DNA of 64,000 bases from RH-AL1 sp964244495 (GCA_964244495.1 CAXTIU010000001.1:124001-188000), one strand, 5' to 3'; counted from the first letter of the stretch, positions 16,238 through 24,859 are shown. Numbers and translations: made by a program. The notes: generated by a model from the sequence alone, not told the origin.

Positions 16238-17317
16238 ATGGGCGGCATGGTCCCCGCCGCAGCCCTCGACTCCCGATCCGACCTCCGCCCGCCGTCGATC
16301 GAGGGAGGCGACGCCGGGCGAGGTCCGCTCGTCGATCCCTACGGCCGCCACGTCGACTACATCCGCGTGTCGGTCACCGACCGGTGCGACTTCCGCTGCG
16401 TGTACTGCATGGCCGAGGACATGGCGTTCCTACCGCGCCGCGACCTGCTCTCGCTGGAGGAGCTCGACCGGCTGTGCGGCGCCTTCATCGCGCGCGGCAC
16501 CCGCAAGATCCGGCTGACCGGCGGCGAGCCCCTGGTGCGCCGCGACCTCATGCGCTTGATCCGCAGCCTGTCCCGCCACCTCGACAGCGGCGCGCTCCGG
16601 GAGCTGACGCTGACCACCAACGGCTCGCAGCTCGCGCGCTTCGCCGGCGAGCTGGCGGAGGCCGGCGTGCGCCGCATCAACGTGTCCCTCGACAGCCTGG
16701 ACGACGCCAGCTTCAAGGCGATCACCCGGCGCGGCGACCTGCCCACGGTGCTGAAGGGGATCGACGCCGCGCAGCGCGCCGGCCTCGCCGTCAAGGTCAA
16801 CACCGTCGCGCTGAAGGGCGTCAACGACCACGAGATCGCGCCGATGATGGAGTGGGCGCACGGGCGCGGCATGGACCTCACCCTCATCGAGGTGATGCCG
16901 ATGGGCGAGATCGGCGAGAACCGCATCGACCAGTACCTGCCGCTCAGCCGCGTCCGCGCCGACCTGATGGAGCGCTACACGCTGCGCGACCTCGCCTACC
17001 GCACGGGCGGGCCGGCGCGCTACGTGACGGTCGAGCAGACCGGCGGCCGGCTCGGCTTCATCACGCCGATGACGCACAACTTCTGCGAGAGCTGCAACCG
17101 GGTGCGGGTGACCTGCACCGGCACGCTGTACATGTGCCTGGGCCAGGACGACGCGGCCGACCTGCGCGCGGCGCTGCGCGCTTCGCCGGAGAACGCGCTG
17201 CTCGACGAGACCATCACGGCGGCGATCGCCCGCAAGCCGAAGGGGCACGACTTCATCATCGACCGCGCGATGGAACGCCCGGCGGTCGGACGGCACATGA
17301 GCGTGACCGGGGGGTAG
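16238..17317 (+). CDS. moaA: GTP 3',8-cyclase MoaA
   Basis: 359 residues, a radical SAM enzyme for the first step of molybdenum-cofactor synthesis. It turns GTP into 3',8-cyclo-7,8-dihydro-GTP. The N-terminal [4Fe-4S] motif is C50-x3-C54-x2-C57 (RCDFRCVYC); the second cluster uses C283, C286 and C300. TGGEPLVRRDL and a C-terminal GG (residues 358-359), needed in characterised MoaA, are both present. ATG at 16247 is an equally possible start. No other moa or moe gene lies in the window. Confidence 0.97.
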   Translation: MGGMVPAAALDSRSDLRPPSIEGGDAGRGPLVDPYGRHVDYIRVSVTDRCDFRCVYCMAEDMAFLPRRDLLSLEELDRLCGAFIARGTRKIRLTGGEPLVRRDLMRLIRSLSRHLDSGALRELTLTTNGSQLARFAGELAEAGVRRINVSLDSLDDASFKAITRRGDLPTVLKGIDAAQRAGLAVKVNTVALKGVNDHEIAPMMEWAHGRGMDLTLIEVMPMGEIGENRIDQYLPLSRVRADLMERYTLRDLAYRTGGPARYVTVEQTGGRLGFITPMTHNFCESCNRVRVTCTGTLYMCLGQDDAADLRAALRASPENALLDETITAAIARKPKGHDFIIDRAMERPAVGRHMSVTGG

Positions 17318-17495
17318 GTGGAGGCTTGGTTCATTTGACCGGCGGTCGACCGACGCTCGCTTCCTCGCGTGTGCTCAGCTGTCATTCTCCTTGGATCGTT
17401 CTTGGTCCGGCGCGAGCAACGATGGCGGCAAGTCACGACGACAGATCGACAATCACGCGATCACCCAGGCCTCGCTTCAGGCTTGGATGTTTTAA

Positions 17496-17513
17496 GCGAT
17501 CGCCGCCGATCGC
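17496..17513 (-). terminator. Possible hairpin downstream of the phytanoyl-CoA dioxygenase-like gene
   Basis: GCGATCG-CCGC-CGATCGC, a 7-bp stem, lies 20 bases past the stop of the minus-strand gene. The trailing sequence TTAAAAC has only a weak T content, so this is a weak terminator candidate. Confidence 0.35.
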
Positions 17514-17533
17514 ATCGCGTTCGCCCTCGGCGA

Positions 17534-18520
17534 TCAAGCGTGCTCCGCCGGTTGCGCGCTCTCGTTCGCGGCGACGGGCAGGTGCTCCTTGACCAGCAGC
17601 AGCGAGCCGTCGTGCCGCTCGGCGCAGAGCCGATCCCCCGTCGGCACGTCGCGGGTCGAGAAATAATGCGTCACGATCGCCGTCCTCTTGGTCGAACGGT
17701 CACGGATGACGTCGCCGCCGTGCACCAACTGGCTATGCCAGATCAGCACGTCACCGCCCTTCGCGATGAATCGTTCGCGGCGAAGGCCGAGGGCGTCCAT
17801 CCGTTCCTGGGTCGCGGCGACGGCGCCCGGCACCTCGTCGAAGATGGCTTTGACCGAACCGTCGGAGAAGCGGTGCGGTGCCAGCTTGTGCGATCCGGGC
17901 ACGTAGAAGACAGGTCCGCAGTCCTCGGTGACATCGTCGATGGCGATCCAGGTCGCGAGCATCTGGTTGGCGGTGACGGGCGACATGTAGAACATGTCCG
18001 AATGCATGTCCTGTTCGCTGCCGACTTCGGACAGGATCGTGTTGCAGACGACCGGGGCGTGTCCCATCAGTTCACGCAGCATGGCGACGAGGCGCGGATC
18101 CATGGAGAAGTCGCGCGTCGGGCCGTCGGTCAGGTAGTGGTCGACGAGACGGTAGGATCGCGCGCGATCCCCATCCAACGCGTCGCGGAAGTACAGCTTG
18201 CCGCGATTGGTGAACACCACGAGCGGATTTTCCGGAGCGCGCCTGTCCCGCCAGAGACGGTCGATGTGGCGTTTGTAGGCTTCGACGGCCGGCTTCTGGA
18301 AGAATCCCTTCAGGACGATGTAGCCGTGATCGTTCCATTGCTCGAGGTCGTCGGCCGAGAGCGAGGCCGCGCCGTCCGAAGGGGCTGCCGACGGCGATCC
18401 CGTCTTGCCGAAGACCCTGCGTATGTCGGAATTGTCTCGCAGGAATTTCCTCTTCAGGGCGGCTTTCCGCAGCTGCAATGATGCGAATTTATGCAGATGC
18501 GACAGGGTTGGGATCTGCAT
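17534..18520 (-). CDS. Phytanoyl-CoA dioxygenase (PhyH)-family oxygenase
   Basis: 328 residues of the Fe(II)/2-oxoglutarate oxygenase superfamily. The iron triad is H173-x-D175 (DMHSDMF) with H267 (QLVHGGD); R279 is placed to bind 2-oxoglutarate. The N-terminal 50 residues are basic (LRKAALKRKFLRDN) and of unknown role. PhyH proteins hydroxylate acyl-CoAs, amino acids or natural-product scaffolds; the substrate here is open. The gene stands alone, with non-coding DNA on both sides and somewhat lower GC than its neighbours, which is compatible with acquisition by transfer but not proof of it. Confidence 0.85.
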   Translation of the reverse strand: MQIPTLSHLHKFASLQLRKAALKRKFLRDNSDIRRVFGKTGSPSAAPSDGAASLSADDLEQWNDHGYIVLKGFFQKPAVEAYKRHIDRLWRDRRAPENPLVVFTNRGKLYFRDALDGDRARSYRLVDHYLTDGPTRDFSMDPRLVAMLRELMGHAPVVCNTILSEVGSEQDMHSDMFYMSPVTANQMLATWIAIDDVTEDCGPVFYVPGSHKLAPHRFSDGSVKAIFDEVPGAVAATQERMDALGLRRERFIAKGGDVLIWHSQLVHGGDVIRDRSTKRTAIVTHYFSTRDVPTGDRLCAERHDGSLLLVKEHLPVAANESAQPAEHA

Positions 18521-19178
18521 GCTTCATCCTTCGTGACAGGCCGTTCGAGAAGGGTTGCCCCGCCGGGGTCGTGATGCTGCCGGGAAGGCGCTGAACCCCG
18601 ACCACATGGCGGCACCATAGCCGTGCCGGTTCGCGCTATGAAACGGATTTGCCGGACGTGGCAGGGGTGCTCGTCGTGCGCCTGCTGCCCGGCCCGGGGG
18701 TCGCGGCGACGGCTTACCGCGACGCCTTTCGATGCGAAGACGAGGCGCTCGATCCAGCAAAGCCCCAAGGCGGCCCTCGACGCCCCGGCCCTGCGGCCTG
18801 CCAGCCCCGTCGGGCCGCAGGCTCACCCGTTCCCTCGTCGGCGCCTTTCGTGGGACCGCTTGTTCGCCGCGCGGACCCATGTCGCCGAACGTCGACACCG
18901 ACGCGGGCGTGTCGCCGTCCGCGACGAGGGCGCGACCCGAGGTCGTCGAACGTCGACCGGGTCGGCTCCGAAGTCGTCGAACACCGACTCCGGCGAGGCG
19001 CGATGTCAGCGGATGTGAGATCGCGAGTCATAAGGTAGAATGGCCTAATCGGCGTTGCTTCTCAACCGATCATGAGGTACATATACCTTAGCTAACGTCA
19101 ACCTATTGTCGCGCGTCCGCTCGCGGCGCGAAGCCCGGGGTTCCGGATGCCCGGAATGGCCGCTCGCCTCCCAAGCGC
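18521..19178. other. Non-coding stretch of about 650 bp
   Basis: No open frame here has a recognisable domain, signal peptide or convincing ribosome site. Three related copies of a GTCG(C/T)CGAAC motif occur near 18890, 18944 and 18970. The end nearest mrp turns AT-rich and contains nested inverted repeats (19031-19090, separate entry). It should include the promoter of the upstream PhyH-like gene. Confidence 0.5.
19031..19090. repeat. Nested inverted repeats downstream of mrp
   Basis: TAAGGTA (19031-19037) pairs with TACCTTA (19084-19090). Inside lie ATCGG (19048-19052) and CCGAT (19066-19070). The segment is AT-rich compared with the flanks and could fold into a branched RNA or act as a protein-binding site. 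Function unknown. Confidence 0.4.
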
Positions 19179-20294
19179 TCACTCGATGGTGATGCGCGGC
19201 GCCGCACGGACACGGGCGCCCTCCAGCCCGGTCTTCACCCGGCCGGCGATCGCCCGGTACACGACGCCCTGCGGGCTGTTCGGCGCGACCGCGACGGTGG
19301 GGCGGCCGCTGTCGGCCCCCTCGCGGATGGAAAGGGCGAGCGGCACCTCGCCGAGGAAGGGCACGCCCATCGCGTCGGCCTCGCGGCGCGCCCCGCCATG
19401 GGAGAAGATGTCGGACTGGCCCCCGCAGTGCGGGCAGATGAAGGTGCTCATGTTCTCGACGATGCCGAGGATGGGCACGTTGGTCTTGCCGAACATGGAG
19501 ATGCCGCGCCGGGCGTCGATCAGGGCGAGGTCCTGCGGCGTCGAGACGATCACCGCGCCGGCGAGCGGCACCGCTTGCGCCAGCGTCAGCTGCGCGTCGC
19601 CGGTGCCGGGCGGCATGTCGACGACCAGGCAGTCGAGCTCGCCCCAGTCCACCTCGCGCAGCAGCTGGTTGATGGCGCTCATCACCATCGGCCCGCGCCA
19701 GATCATCGCCTCGTCCTCCCCCACGAGGAAGCCGATGGACATGGCCTTCAGGCCGAACGCCTGGATCGGCTTCAGCATCTTGCCGTCCATCTCCGGGCGC
19801 TCCTTGAGGCCGAGCAGGCGGGGGAGCGAGGGGCCGTAGACGTCGGCGTCGAGCACGCCGACGCGCCACCCGTGCGTCAGGAGGCCCAGCGCAAGGTTGA
19901 TGGCGGTCGTCGACTTGCCGACGCCGCCCTTGCCCGAGGCCACCGCGATGATGCGGGTGATGCCGGGAATGGCGATGTTGCGCGACGGCGCCGGCCGCGC
20001 CGGCGCGTGCCCGTGCGGCGTCGACGCCTTCACGGGCGCGCCGCCCGCCGGCTGCTCGGCGGTCAGGCTGACGAGGGCGGCGCCGACGCCGGCGACGCCC
20101 TTGATCGCCGCCTCGGCCTGGACGCGCATCGTCTCCATCGCCTCGGCGAGGCGCGGGTTGCCGGTGAGCGCGAGGTACACCTTGTCGTCGCGGATGGTGA
20201 GGCCGACGATCCCGTTCGAACGCGACACCGCGCTGCGCCCGTCGGGGCCGGCGACCGCGCCCAGCGCTTTCAGGACATCCGTTTCGCTGACCAT
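19179..20294 (-). CDS. mrp: Mrp/NBP35 (ApbC)-type iron-sulfur cluster carrier ATPase
   Basis: 371 residues. Residues 1-80 form a MIP18/DUF59 domain. Residues 110-365 form a ParA/MinD-like P-loop ATPase with deviant Walker A SGKGGVGKST (120-129) and DMPPGTGD. C287-x2-C290 (ICPHCGG) binds the bridging [4Fe-4S] cluster at the dimer interface. It delivers Fe-S clusters to target proteins. The ATG at 20294 follows GGTGGGG; a GTG at 20303 is the alternative. An Ala/Pro-rich linker (about residues 80-108) joins the domains. SUF genes lie at the far right end of the window. Confidence 0.95.
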   Translation of the reverse strand: MVSETDVLKALGAVAGPDGRSAVSRSNGIVGLTIRDDKVYLALTGNPRLAEAMETMRVQAEAAIKGVAGVGAALVSLTAEQPAGGAPVKASTPHGHAPARPAPSRNIAIPGITRIIAVASGKGGVGKSTTAINLALGLLTHGWRVGVLDADVYGPSLPRLLGLKERPEMDGKMLKPIQAFGLKAMSIGFLVGEDEAMIWRGPMVMSAINQLLREVDWGELDCLVVDMPPGTGDAQLTLAQAVPLAGAVIVSTPQDLALIDARRGISMFGKTNVPILGIVENMSTFICPHCGGQSDIFSHGGARREADAMGVPFLGEVPLALSIREGADSGRPTVAVAPNSPQGVVYRAIAGRVKTGLEGARVRAAPRITIE

Positions 20295-20496
20295 GATCCC
20301 CACCCGACGCCGACCCGCGCCTCCGAGCGCGTACGCGGCTCATATAGGCGTTCCTTATCGCCGCGCGAGCATCCTTCCCGCCCGGAGGGTCCGCTCCCGT
20401 CCGGCCCGGGTTGCGCGCGGGATCGCGATTGGGCAGTGTCGCGCGCGATTTCGCCGAGCGGATACACGGAGCCTCGCCCTGGTCCTGTCATGGAGC

Positions 20497-21354
20497 TTGC
20501 CGTGGCGTGTCGCATGCGGGGGATGGAGCGGTCGCCCCGGGCGGCGGACGGCGGGGCGGCGGCTTTCCGCCGTCCTGATCGGCCTGATCGGCCTGGCCGC
20601 CACCCTCGCCCAGACCACGGCCGTCCACGCCAACGCCGAGAGCGACCCGTCGCCGTCCGGCCACATCACCATCGCCAGCGAAGGGGCACGGCCGCCCTAC
20701 AACTACTTCGAGCGCGATCGACTGGCCGGCTTCGAGATCGACCTCGCCGCCGACCTCTGCCACCGCATGGCGGTGACCTGCTCCTTCATCGCGCAGGATT
20801 GGGACAGCATGATCCCCGGCCTGCTCGCCCACCGCTACGACGCCATCATGGCGGCGATGGAGATCACCAAGGATCGCAAGGCGCAGATCGCCTTCTCGAC
20901 GCCTTACGTCCGCATGCCCTCCGCCTTCCTGGTCCGCAGGACGACCGACCTCGCCGCCGAGTCACCCGAGGCGCTGGCCGGACGGCGGATCGGCGTCGAG
21001 CAGGGGGGCACCCACGAGGCCTTCCTCGCCAAGGTTTATCCGCGATCCAAGATCAAGCGCTACGGTTCGCTCGGCGACGCCATCCTCGACCTGGAGGCGG
21101 GCCGGGTCGATGCCGCCATCGGCGACAAGGACGCGATCGTCACCTTCCTCGAAACACGGCGCGACGCGGCCTGCTGCAGGATCCTCGCCGACGTGGCGCG
21201 CGACCCCGCCTTCTTCGGCGACGGCATCGCGATCGGCCTGCGCACGGGGGATGTCGCGCTGAGGGACGCCTTCGACAAGGCGCTCGCCGCCTGCATGGCC
21301 GACGGCGCTTTCGCCAGGATCAGCGCCCGCTACTTCGACTTTCCGATCGATTGA
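20497..21354 (+). CDS. Periplasmic solute-binding protein, amino-acid type (SBP family 3)
   Basis: About 285 residues. The mature part has the family 3 pattern: ITIASEGARPPYNYFERDRLAGFEIDLAADLCHRM, then WDSMIPGLLAHRYDAIMAAMEITKDRKAQIAFSTPY, and RIGVEQGGTHEAFL. A signal peptide (LSAVLIGLIGLAATLAQTTAVHA) precedes it. Such proteins capture polar amino acids or related ligands for ABC importers or signalling. No permease or ATPase genes are adjacent. The start is unclear: no ATG or GTG exists in frame before the signal peptide, so TTG at 20497 is used. An ATG at 20489 lies in another frame, so a frameshift or sequence error near 20500-20570 is possible. Confidence 0.8.
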   Translation: MPWRVACGGWSGRPGRRTAGRRLSAVLIGLIGLAATLAQTTAVHANAESDPSPSGHITIASEGARPPYNYFERDRLAGFEIDLAADLCHRMAVTCSFIAQDWDSMIPGLLAHRYDAIMAAMEITKDRKAQIAFSTPYVRMPSAFLVRRTTDLAAESPEALAGRRIGVEQGGTHEAFLAKVYPRSKIKRYGSLGDAILDLEAGRVDAAIGDKDAIVTFLETRRDAACCRILADVARDPAFFGDGIAIGLRTGDVALRDAFDKALAACMADGAFARISARYFDFPID

Positions 21355-21421
21355 CGGTCGCGACGACGACGCGCAAGCAGGCGGCAGTGTCGTCTTCGAC
21401 GCAGCAACAGGAGTGATATGA

Positions 21422-22294
21422 ATGGCAAAGGTTTCCTTCCTCGGTCTCGGCGTGATGGGCTTCCCGATGGCGGGCCACCTCGCCAAGGCCGGCCATGAGG
21501 TCACGGTGTTCAACCGCACGGCGGCGCGGGCTGAGGCGTGGGTCAAGGCCAACGGCGGGTCGTACGCCGCGACCCCGCGCGAGGCCGCCGCCGACAGCGA
21601 CGTCGTCTTCTGCTGCGTCGGCAACGACCAGGACGTGCGCGCCGTGACGCGGGGCGAGGACGGCGCGTACCACGGCATGAAAGCCGGCGCGACCTTCGTC
21701 GACCACACGACCGATTCGGCAGAGGTCGCGCGCGAGCTCGCCGCCTTGGCCGAACAGCGCGGCTTCGCCTTCCTGGACGCACCCGTCTCCGGCGGCCAAG
21801 CCGGCGCGGAGGGCGGCAAGCTCACCGTGATGTGCGGGGGCGCCAAGGCTTCCTACGACAAGGTGGAGCCGCTGATCGCCAGCTACGCCAAGGCGTGCCG
21901 GCTGATGGGTCCGGCCGGCGCCGGCCAGCTGACCAAGATGGTGAACCAGATCTGCATCGCCGGCCTCGTCCAGGGCCTCGCGGAAGGTTTGCACTTCGCG
22001 CTTCGCGCCGGCCTCGACGCGGAGGCGGTGATCGCCGTCATCTCCAAGGGCGCCGCGCAGTCCTGGCAGATGGAGAACCGCTACAAGACCATGGTCGCCG
22101 GCGAGTTCGACCACGGCTTCGCCGTCAACTGGATGCGCAAGGACCTGGCCATCTGCCTCGACGAGGCGCGCCGCAACGGGGCCAGCCTGCCGGTGGCGGC
22201 GCTCGTCGACCAGTTCTACGCCGAGGTTCAGGCGATGGGCGGCGGGCGGTGGGACACGTCGGCGCTGCTCGCGCGCCTCCCCAAGGACCGATGA
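21422..22294 (+). CDS. NAD(P)-dependent beta-hydroxyacid dehydrogenase (3-hydroxyisobutyrate dehydrogenase family)
   Basis: 290 residues. Rossmann motif GLGVMG (8-13) at the N-terminus; the substrate-binding DAPVSGGQAGAEGG (119-132); catalytic K172 with N175 in GAGQLTKMVNQ. The family includes 3-hydroxyisobutyrate dehydrogenase, tartronate semialdehyde reductase and glyoxylate/succinic semialdehyde reductases; which one cannot be told. AGGAG lies 8 bases before the ATG. It ends 163 bases before the carrier-protein cluster and is probably not part of it, given the dyad between them. Confidence 0.9.
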   Translation: MAKVSFLGLGVMGFPMAGHLAKAGHEVTVFNRTAARAEAWVKANGGSYAATPREAAADSDVVFCCVGNDQDVRAVTRGEDGAYHGMKAGATFVDHTTDSAEVARELAALAEQRGFAFLDAPVSGGQAGAEGGKLTVMCGGAKASYDKVEPLIASYAKACRLMGPAGAGQLTKMVNQICIAGLVQGLAEGLHFALRAGLDAEAVIAVISKGAAQSWQMENRYKTMVAGEFDHGFAVNWMRKDLAICLDEARRNGASLPVAALVDQFYAEVQAMGGGRWDTSALLARLPKDR

Positions 22295-22342
22295 GGCTCG
22301 ACGAACGTCGTACGCCCGTTCTCGGTGTAGTTAATGTCTAGT

Positions 22343-22374
22343 GACGTGGTTGTTCAGTCATCGTTGACCACGTC
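22343..22374. promoter_or_regulatory. Dyad upstream of the carrier-protein cluster
   Basis: GACGTGGT (22343-22350) and ACCACGTC (22367-22374) are exact complements 16 bases apart, in a more AT-rich 163-base gap. Within the loop GTCA-TCGT-TGAC forms a smaller dyad. This could be the operator of the five-gene unit or an RNA hairpin. No regulator gene is adjacent. Confidence 0.5.
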
Positions 22375-22457
22375 TACACAACAATCGCGCGCCGGCGCCT
22401 CCGTGTCTTGCAAATGATCATTGACGACGCTCTATTGGAGGCCTTGGAGGCGCCTTC

Positions 22458-22703
22458 ATGCTTCATACCATTCGCACCCTCATCGCAGAGCACGGACGAC
22501 TGCCGGTCCCGGTCGAGGGCCTGCGCGACGACCAGGACCTTTACGCCGCGGGCCTCACGTCCTTCGCCGCCGTGCAGCTGATGCTGGCGCTGGAAGACCG
22601 CTTCGACGTCGAGTTCTCGGACACGATGCTGAACCGGCGCAGCTTCGCCAGCATCGAGGCGATCGCCGGCTGCGTCCACCAGCTCGCCCCGGCCCTCGCC
22701 TGA
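22458..22703 (+). CDS. Acyl carrier protein (stand-alone, amino-acid carrier)
   Basis: 81 residues with the four-helix ACP fold. The 4'-phosphopantetheine attachment site is S35 in AAGLTSFAAVQLML. GGAGG lies 7 bases before the ATG, a strong site, as for an abundantly made carrier. The neighbouring synthetase homologue is of the type shown in Bradyrhizobium and Agrobacterium to load glycine or alanine onto such stand-alone carriers, so this is probably an aminoacyl carrier and not the fatty-acid AcpP. The stop codon overlaps the next start in TGATG. Confidence 0.93.
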   Translation: MLHTIRTLIAEHGRLPVPVEGLRDDQDLYAAGLTSFAAVQLMLALEDRFDVEFSDTMLNRRSFASIEAIAGCVHQLAPALA

Positions 22704-23887
22704 TGAGCGTCCCCGGCGTGCCCGGCCCCGGCGCGAGGCTCCTCGAGCGTGCCGCCGAGGCGGCGCTCGTCGCGGCGTCCAACGCGGCCGATGTCGACCG
22801 GCAGGGCCGCTTCCCGCGCGAAGCGGTCGCCGCCATGAAGAGCGGCCGCCTGCTCGGCGCGATGCTGCCGGTGGCCTACGGCGGCGAGGGCGCCAGCCTG
22901 TCCGACGTCGCCGAGATCTGCTCGCTGCTCGGCCAGCGGTGCGCCTCCGCCGCGATGATCTACGCGATGCACCAGATCCAGGTGTCCTCGCTGATCCTCC
23001 ACGCCCAGGCGAGCGACTGGCATCGCGCCTTCCTCCGGCGGATCGCCGACGAGCAGCTCCTGCTCGCTTCCGCCACCTCGGAAGCCGGCGTCGGCGGCGA
23101 TCTGCGAACGTCGCTCTGCGCGGTCGAGACGCGGGGCGACGCCTACAGGCTGGAGAAGAACGCCTCCGTCATCTCCTACGGCGAGGAAGCCGACGCGATC
23201 CTCGCGACCGCGCGTCGCGAGCCGGATTCGCCGCCGTCCGACCAGGTGTTGGTCGTGGTGATGAGGGAGCACCGCTCGCTCGAGCGCACCAGCGTGTGGG
23301 ACACGCTGGGCATGCGCGGGACCTGCTCGGACGGGTTCAAGCTGCGTGCCTGCGGGCCGGCCTCGCACATCCTGCCGAGACCCTTCGCCGAGATCGCCGC
23401 GCGTTCCATGCTCGCGACCTCGCACCTGCTGTGGGCGGCGCTGTGGTACGGCATCGCGCTCTCCGCCGTGCACCGGGCCCAGGCCTTCGTCCGCGCCGAC
23501 GCCCGTGGCCGACCGACCGACACGCCCGCCGGTGCGACGCGTGTCGCGGAGGCGGCGAGCCAGCTCCAGATGATGAAATCCATGGCGCGCGACGGGCTGC
23601 ACCGCTTCGAGCACGCCGGCCACGACGAGGACGAGCTGACCTCCGTAGGTTTCGCGGTGGCCATGAACAACATCAAGGTCGCGACCTCGCAGATCGCGGT
23701 CGAGATCGTCAACAAGGCGTTGCTGGTGTGCGGCATCAGCGGCTTCAAGAACGACACGCCCTTCTCGGTCGGCCGCCAGCTGCGTGACATCCTGTCCGCC
23801 CAGGTCATGATCAACAACGATCGCATCTTCGGCAACACGTCGACCATGCTGCTCGTCCACCGCCTCGACGCTCAGCTCGTCGCCTGA
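22703..23887 (+). CDS. Acyl-CoA dehydrogenase-like flavoprotein
   Basis: 394 residues with acyl-CoA dehydrogenase architecture: N-terminal helical domain (GAMLPVAYGGEGASLSDVAEICSLLGQRCAS), a beta domain (LLLASATSEAGVGGDLRTSLCAVE; FAD and substrate contacts) and a C-terminal helical bundle ending NTSTMLLVHRLDA. It starts within the stop of the carrier-protein gene, so translation is coupled. In natural-product pathways such flavoproteins oxidise aminoacyl groups while held on a carrier (for example prolyl-S-PCP). I infer a carrier-bound aminoacyl substrate here in place of a fatty acyl-CoA. The sequence is divergent enough that redox-inactive or hydroxylating variants cannot be excluded. Confidence 0.9.
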   Translation: MSVPGVPGPGARLLERAAEAALVAASNAADVDRQGRFPREAVAAMKSGRLLGAMLPVAYGGEGASLSDVAEICSLLGQRCASAAMIYAMHQIQVSSLILHAQASDWHRAFLRRIADEQLLLASATSEAGVGGDLRTSLCAVETRGDAYRLEKNASVISYGEEADAILATARREPDSPPSDQVLVVVMREHRSLERTSVWDTLGMRGTCSDGFKLRACGPASHILPRPFAEIAARSMLATSHLLWAALWYGIALSAVHRAQAFVRADARGRPTDTPAGATRVAEAASQLQMMKSMARDGLHRFEHAGHDEDELTSVGFAVAMNNIKVATSQIAVEIVNKALLVCGISGFKNDTPFSVGRQLRDILSAQVMINNDRIFGNTSTMLLVHRLDAQLVA

Positions 23888-23920
23888 CGTCGACATCATC
23901 CCACGAGGACCCTCCCCATC

Positions 23921-24856
23921 ATGTGCATGGTCTGCGGTGATCTGCTCGACGGCCTGTTCGCCCGCGGCCTGCTGTTCGACATGGGCGTCGACGGCTTGTA
24001 CGGGCGCAGCGGCGTGTTCGAGGACGTGGTCGAGCGCCTCGGCGCGCTGATCGCCCGCTTCGGTCACGCGGCGACGCCCGGGCACGGCGCGGAGATGAAG
24101 CCCGAGATCCTGCGCTTTCCCCCCGGCATGAACCGCCGCGACTTCGAGCGCTCGGGCTACCTCAAGAACTTCCCCGACATGGCCGGCACGATCCACAGCT
24201 TCGCTGGCGGCGACCGGGAGCACGCCGCCCTCCTCGACCGTCTGCACGCCGACCTCGACTGGACCGGCGACCAGCGGGCGACCGACGTCACCCTCGCGCC
24301 GGCCGCCTGCTACCCGCTCTATCCCGTGATCGCCCGGCGCGGGCGGTTGCCGGAGGCGGGCGGCCTCTACGACATCTACTCCTGGTGCTTCCGTCACGAG
24401 CCCTCGCGCGACCCGGACCGGATGCAGATGTTCCGCCAGCGGGAGTACGTGCGCGTCGGCAGCCCGGAACAGGTCACGGCGTTCCGCGAAACGTGGCTGC
24501 GCAAGGCGCCCGACATCGTCGAGTCCCTGGACCTGCCCTACCGGATCGAGGTCGCCAACGATCCGTTCTTCGGCCGCGCCGGGCGCATGCTGAAGGCGAG
24601 CCAGCGCGATCAGGAATTGAAGTTCGAGCTGCTGATCCCGATCAACGATGGGAAGAAGCCGACGGCTTGCATCAGCTTCAACTACCACCAGGATCATTTC
24701 GGCAGGAACTGGGACATCGCGACGGCGTCCGGCGCGACCGCCCACACCGCCTGCGTCGGCTTCGGCATGGAACGCCTCACCCTGGCCCTGTTCAAGACGC
24801 ACGGCCTCGATGTCGACCTTTGGCCGCGCCCGGTGCGCGACGCGCTGTGGGGTTGA
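23921..24856 (+). CDS. Amino acid--[acyl-carrier-protein] ligase (class II synthetase-like)
   Basis: 311 residues, homologous to the catalytic core of atypical class II seryl-tRNA synthetase but with no tRNA-binding domain. Class II motif 2 is visible (FRHEPSRDPDRMQMFRQREYVRVG, about 157-180) and motif 3 is GFGMERLTLAL (281-290). C130, E175 and C278 match the Cys-Glu-Cys zinc ligands that bind the amino group of the substrate in the characterised Bradyrhizobium enzyme. The family adenylates a small amino acid (glycine or alanine) and transfers it to the phosphopantetheine of a carrier protein. It lies two genes after the carrier gene and 3 bases before DUF1839. Confidence 0.94.
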   Translation: MCMVCGDLLDGLFARGLLFDMGVDGLYGRSGVFEDVVERLGALIARFGHAATPGHGAEMKPEILRFPPGMNRRDFERSGYLKNFPDMAGTIHSFAGGDREHAALLDRLHADLDWTGDQRATDVTLAPAACYPLYPVIARRGRLPEAGGLYDIYSWCFRHEPSRDPDRMQMFRQREYVRVGSPEQVTAFRETWLRKAPDIVESLDLPYRIEVANDPFFGRAGRMLKASQRDQELKFELLIPINDGKKPTACISFNYHQDHFGRNWDIATASGATAHTACVGFGMERLTLALFKTHGLDVDLWPRPVRDALWG

Positions 24857-24859
24857 GCG

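Noticed and set aside
18623..19038. Short open frames in the 650-base gap before mrp
   Set aside because: Several overlapping frames on both strands, none with a ribosome site, signal peptide or recognisable motif.
22343..22374. Reading the dyad as a lux-type quorum-sensing box
   Set aside because: Length and core do not match the 18-20-bp lux box, and no LuxR or LuxI gene is nearby.
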